Shown here one piece after another: positions 6,444-6,988 of a stretch of 6,988 nt of DNA. The notes below the pieces were generated by a model. That model did not search any database. It saw only the letters and a list, made by a program, of their open reading frames with translations, and had not been told where the DNA came from. The stretch's first letter is position 1; each line of letters opens with the position of its first letter. The DNA comes from Pseudomonadota bacterium. Lineage in GTDB: Bacteria > Pseudomonadota > Gammaproteobacteria > Steroidobacterales > Steroidobacteraceae. The stretch is taken from contig JAJXYU010000296.1 of assembly GCA_021780395.1 (NCBI GenBank), positions 1-6,988 on the forward strand, in the 5' to 3' direction. The position numbers and the translations under genes are program-made.

Positions 6444-6988
6444 TGACGAGCACCGAGGATCCGCTGGACTGGCCGTTCTTCGGACCGGAGCACCGCGAGC
6501 TCGCAGAGCGCGCGCGCGCGTTCGCCGCGCACGAGCTCGCGGGGCCTCACCACGCGGAGGATCGCGACTCGGTCGACCGGCGGTGCCGGGACCTCGTGCG
6601 GGCGCTCGGCCGGGCTGGGTTGACCCGCTATTGCGTGCGGGCGGCCGACGGCGGCGCGCTCACCGACTGGGATGCCCGGGCGATCTGCCTCGTGCGCGAG
6701 ACGCTCGCGTCGGCCGACGGACTCGCGGACTTCGCGTTCGCGATGCAGGGGCTCGGGAGCGGTGCGCTGTCGCTCGCGGCGGATGCGTCCCTGCGCGCGC
6801 GCTATCTGCCGCGCGTTGCGGCCGGCGAGGCGCTCGCGGCGTTCGCGCTGTCGGAGCCCGAGGCCGGTTCGGACGTCGCCGCGATGCGCTGCGCGGCGCG
6901 GCGGGTCGGGGACGACTACGTCCTCGACGGCACCAAGACGTGGATCTCGAATGGCGGCATCGCGGACTTCTATTGCGTGTTCGCGCGG
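6443..6988 (+). CDS. Acyl-CoA dehydrogenase, N-terminal part (cut by window edge)
   Basis: The first 182 residues of an acyl-CoA dehydrogenase are present; the family usually has about 380-400, so a little under half is visible and the frame is open to the last base. An all-helical N-terminal domain (about 1-130) leads to the family signature ALSEPEAGSDVAA (135-147), which contacts FAD and substrate, and then to the beta-domain motif DGTKTWISNGG (162-172). The catalytic Glu lies in the missing C-terminal half, so substrate class cannot be judged. The enzyme should introduce an alpha,beta double bond into an acyl-CoA and pass electrons to ETF. The start is well supported: GAGGG sits 6 bases upstream and the ATG overlaps the previous stop as TGATG. 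As the last visible gene of the operon it would serve the beta-oxidation-like steps after ring reduction. Confidence 0.92.
   Translation, partial: MTSTEDPLDWPFFGPEHRELAERARAFAAHELAGPHHAEDRDSVDRRCRDLVRALGRAGLTRYCVRAADGGALTDWDARAICLVRETLASADGLADFAFAMQGLGSGALSLAADASLRARYLPRVAAGEALAAFALSEPEAGSDVAAMRCAARRVGDDYVLDGTKTWISNGGIADFYCVFAR

Overview
The window is chromosomal DNA of roughly 70% G+C (estimated by eye) with tightly packed genes, ATGA/TGATG stop-start overlaps, Shine-Dalgarno sites and one sigma70-type promoter. This suggests a high-GC proteobacterium, probably a Burkholderiales- or Rhodocyclales-like betaproteobacterium; the lineage is an inference from composition and gene content. I see no rRNA, tRNA, CRISPR array, insertion sequence or other mobile element.

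Layout. (1) Positions 57-1229 (+) encode a DAO-family FAD oxidoreductase of the FOXRED1-like type; its reading frame is open to the left edge. (2) A convergent gap of 83 bases follows. (3) Positions 1313-1780 (-) encode a small 4HBT-type hot-dog acyl-CoA thioesterase. (4) A 175-base divergent control region (1781-1955) contains a GC-rich hairpin and an AT-rich island with a TTGACA promoter and palindromic half-sites. (5) From 1956 a five-gene + strand operon runs off the right edge: a two-domain flavoprotein (FAD monooxygenase plus Old Yellow Enzyme-like reductase, the 2-aminobenzoyl-CoA monooxygenase/reductase and salicylyl-CoA 5-hydroxylase family), an SDR dehydrogenase, a MarR regulator, a crotonase-fold protein, and the N-terminal part of an acyl-CoA dehydrogenase. 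Adjacent operon genes overlap or lie 2 bases apart.

How the genes work together. The set fits an aerobic, CoA-dependent route for an ortho-substituted benzoate, most likely 2-aminobenzoate (anthranilate). The two-domain flavoprotein would hydroxylate and then reduce the aromatic ring of the CoA thioester. The crotonase, SDR and acyl-CoA dehydrogenase would carry the alicyclic CoA ester through beta-oxidation-like steps. The divergent thioesterase could free CoA from dead-end esters. The MarR protein probably controls the promoter in the divergent region. The aryl-CoA ligase needed to start the route is not in the window. Salicylyl-CoA is the main alternative substrate. The family is known, so this is not a new system. 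The points most worth checking are the crotonase without the usual glutamate pair, the candidate operator inside the promoter, and the substrate question.
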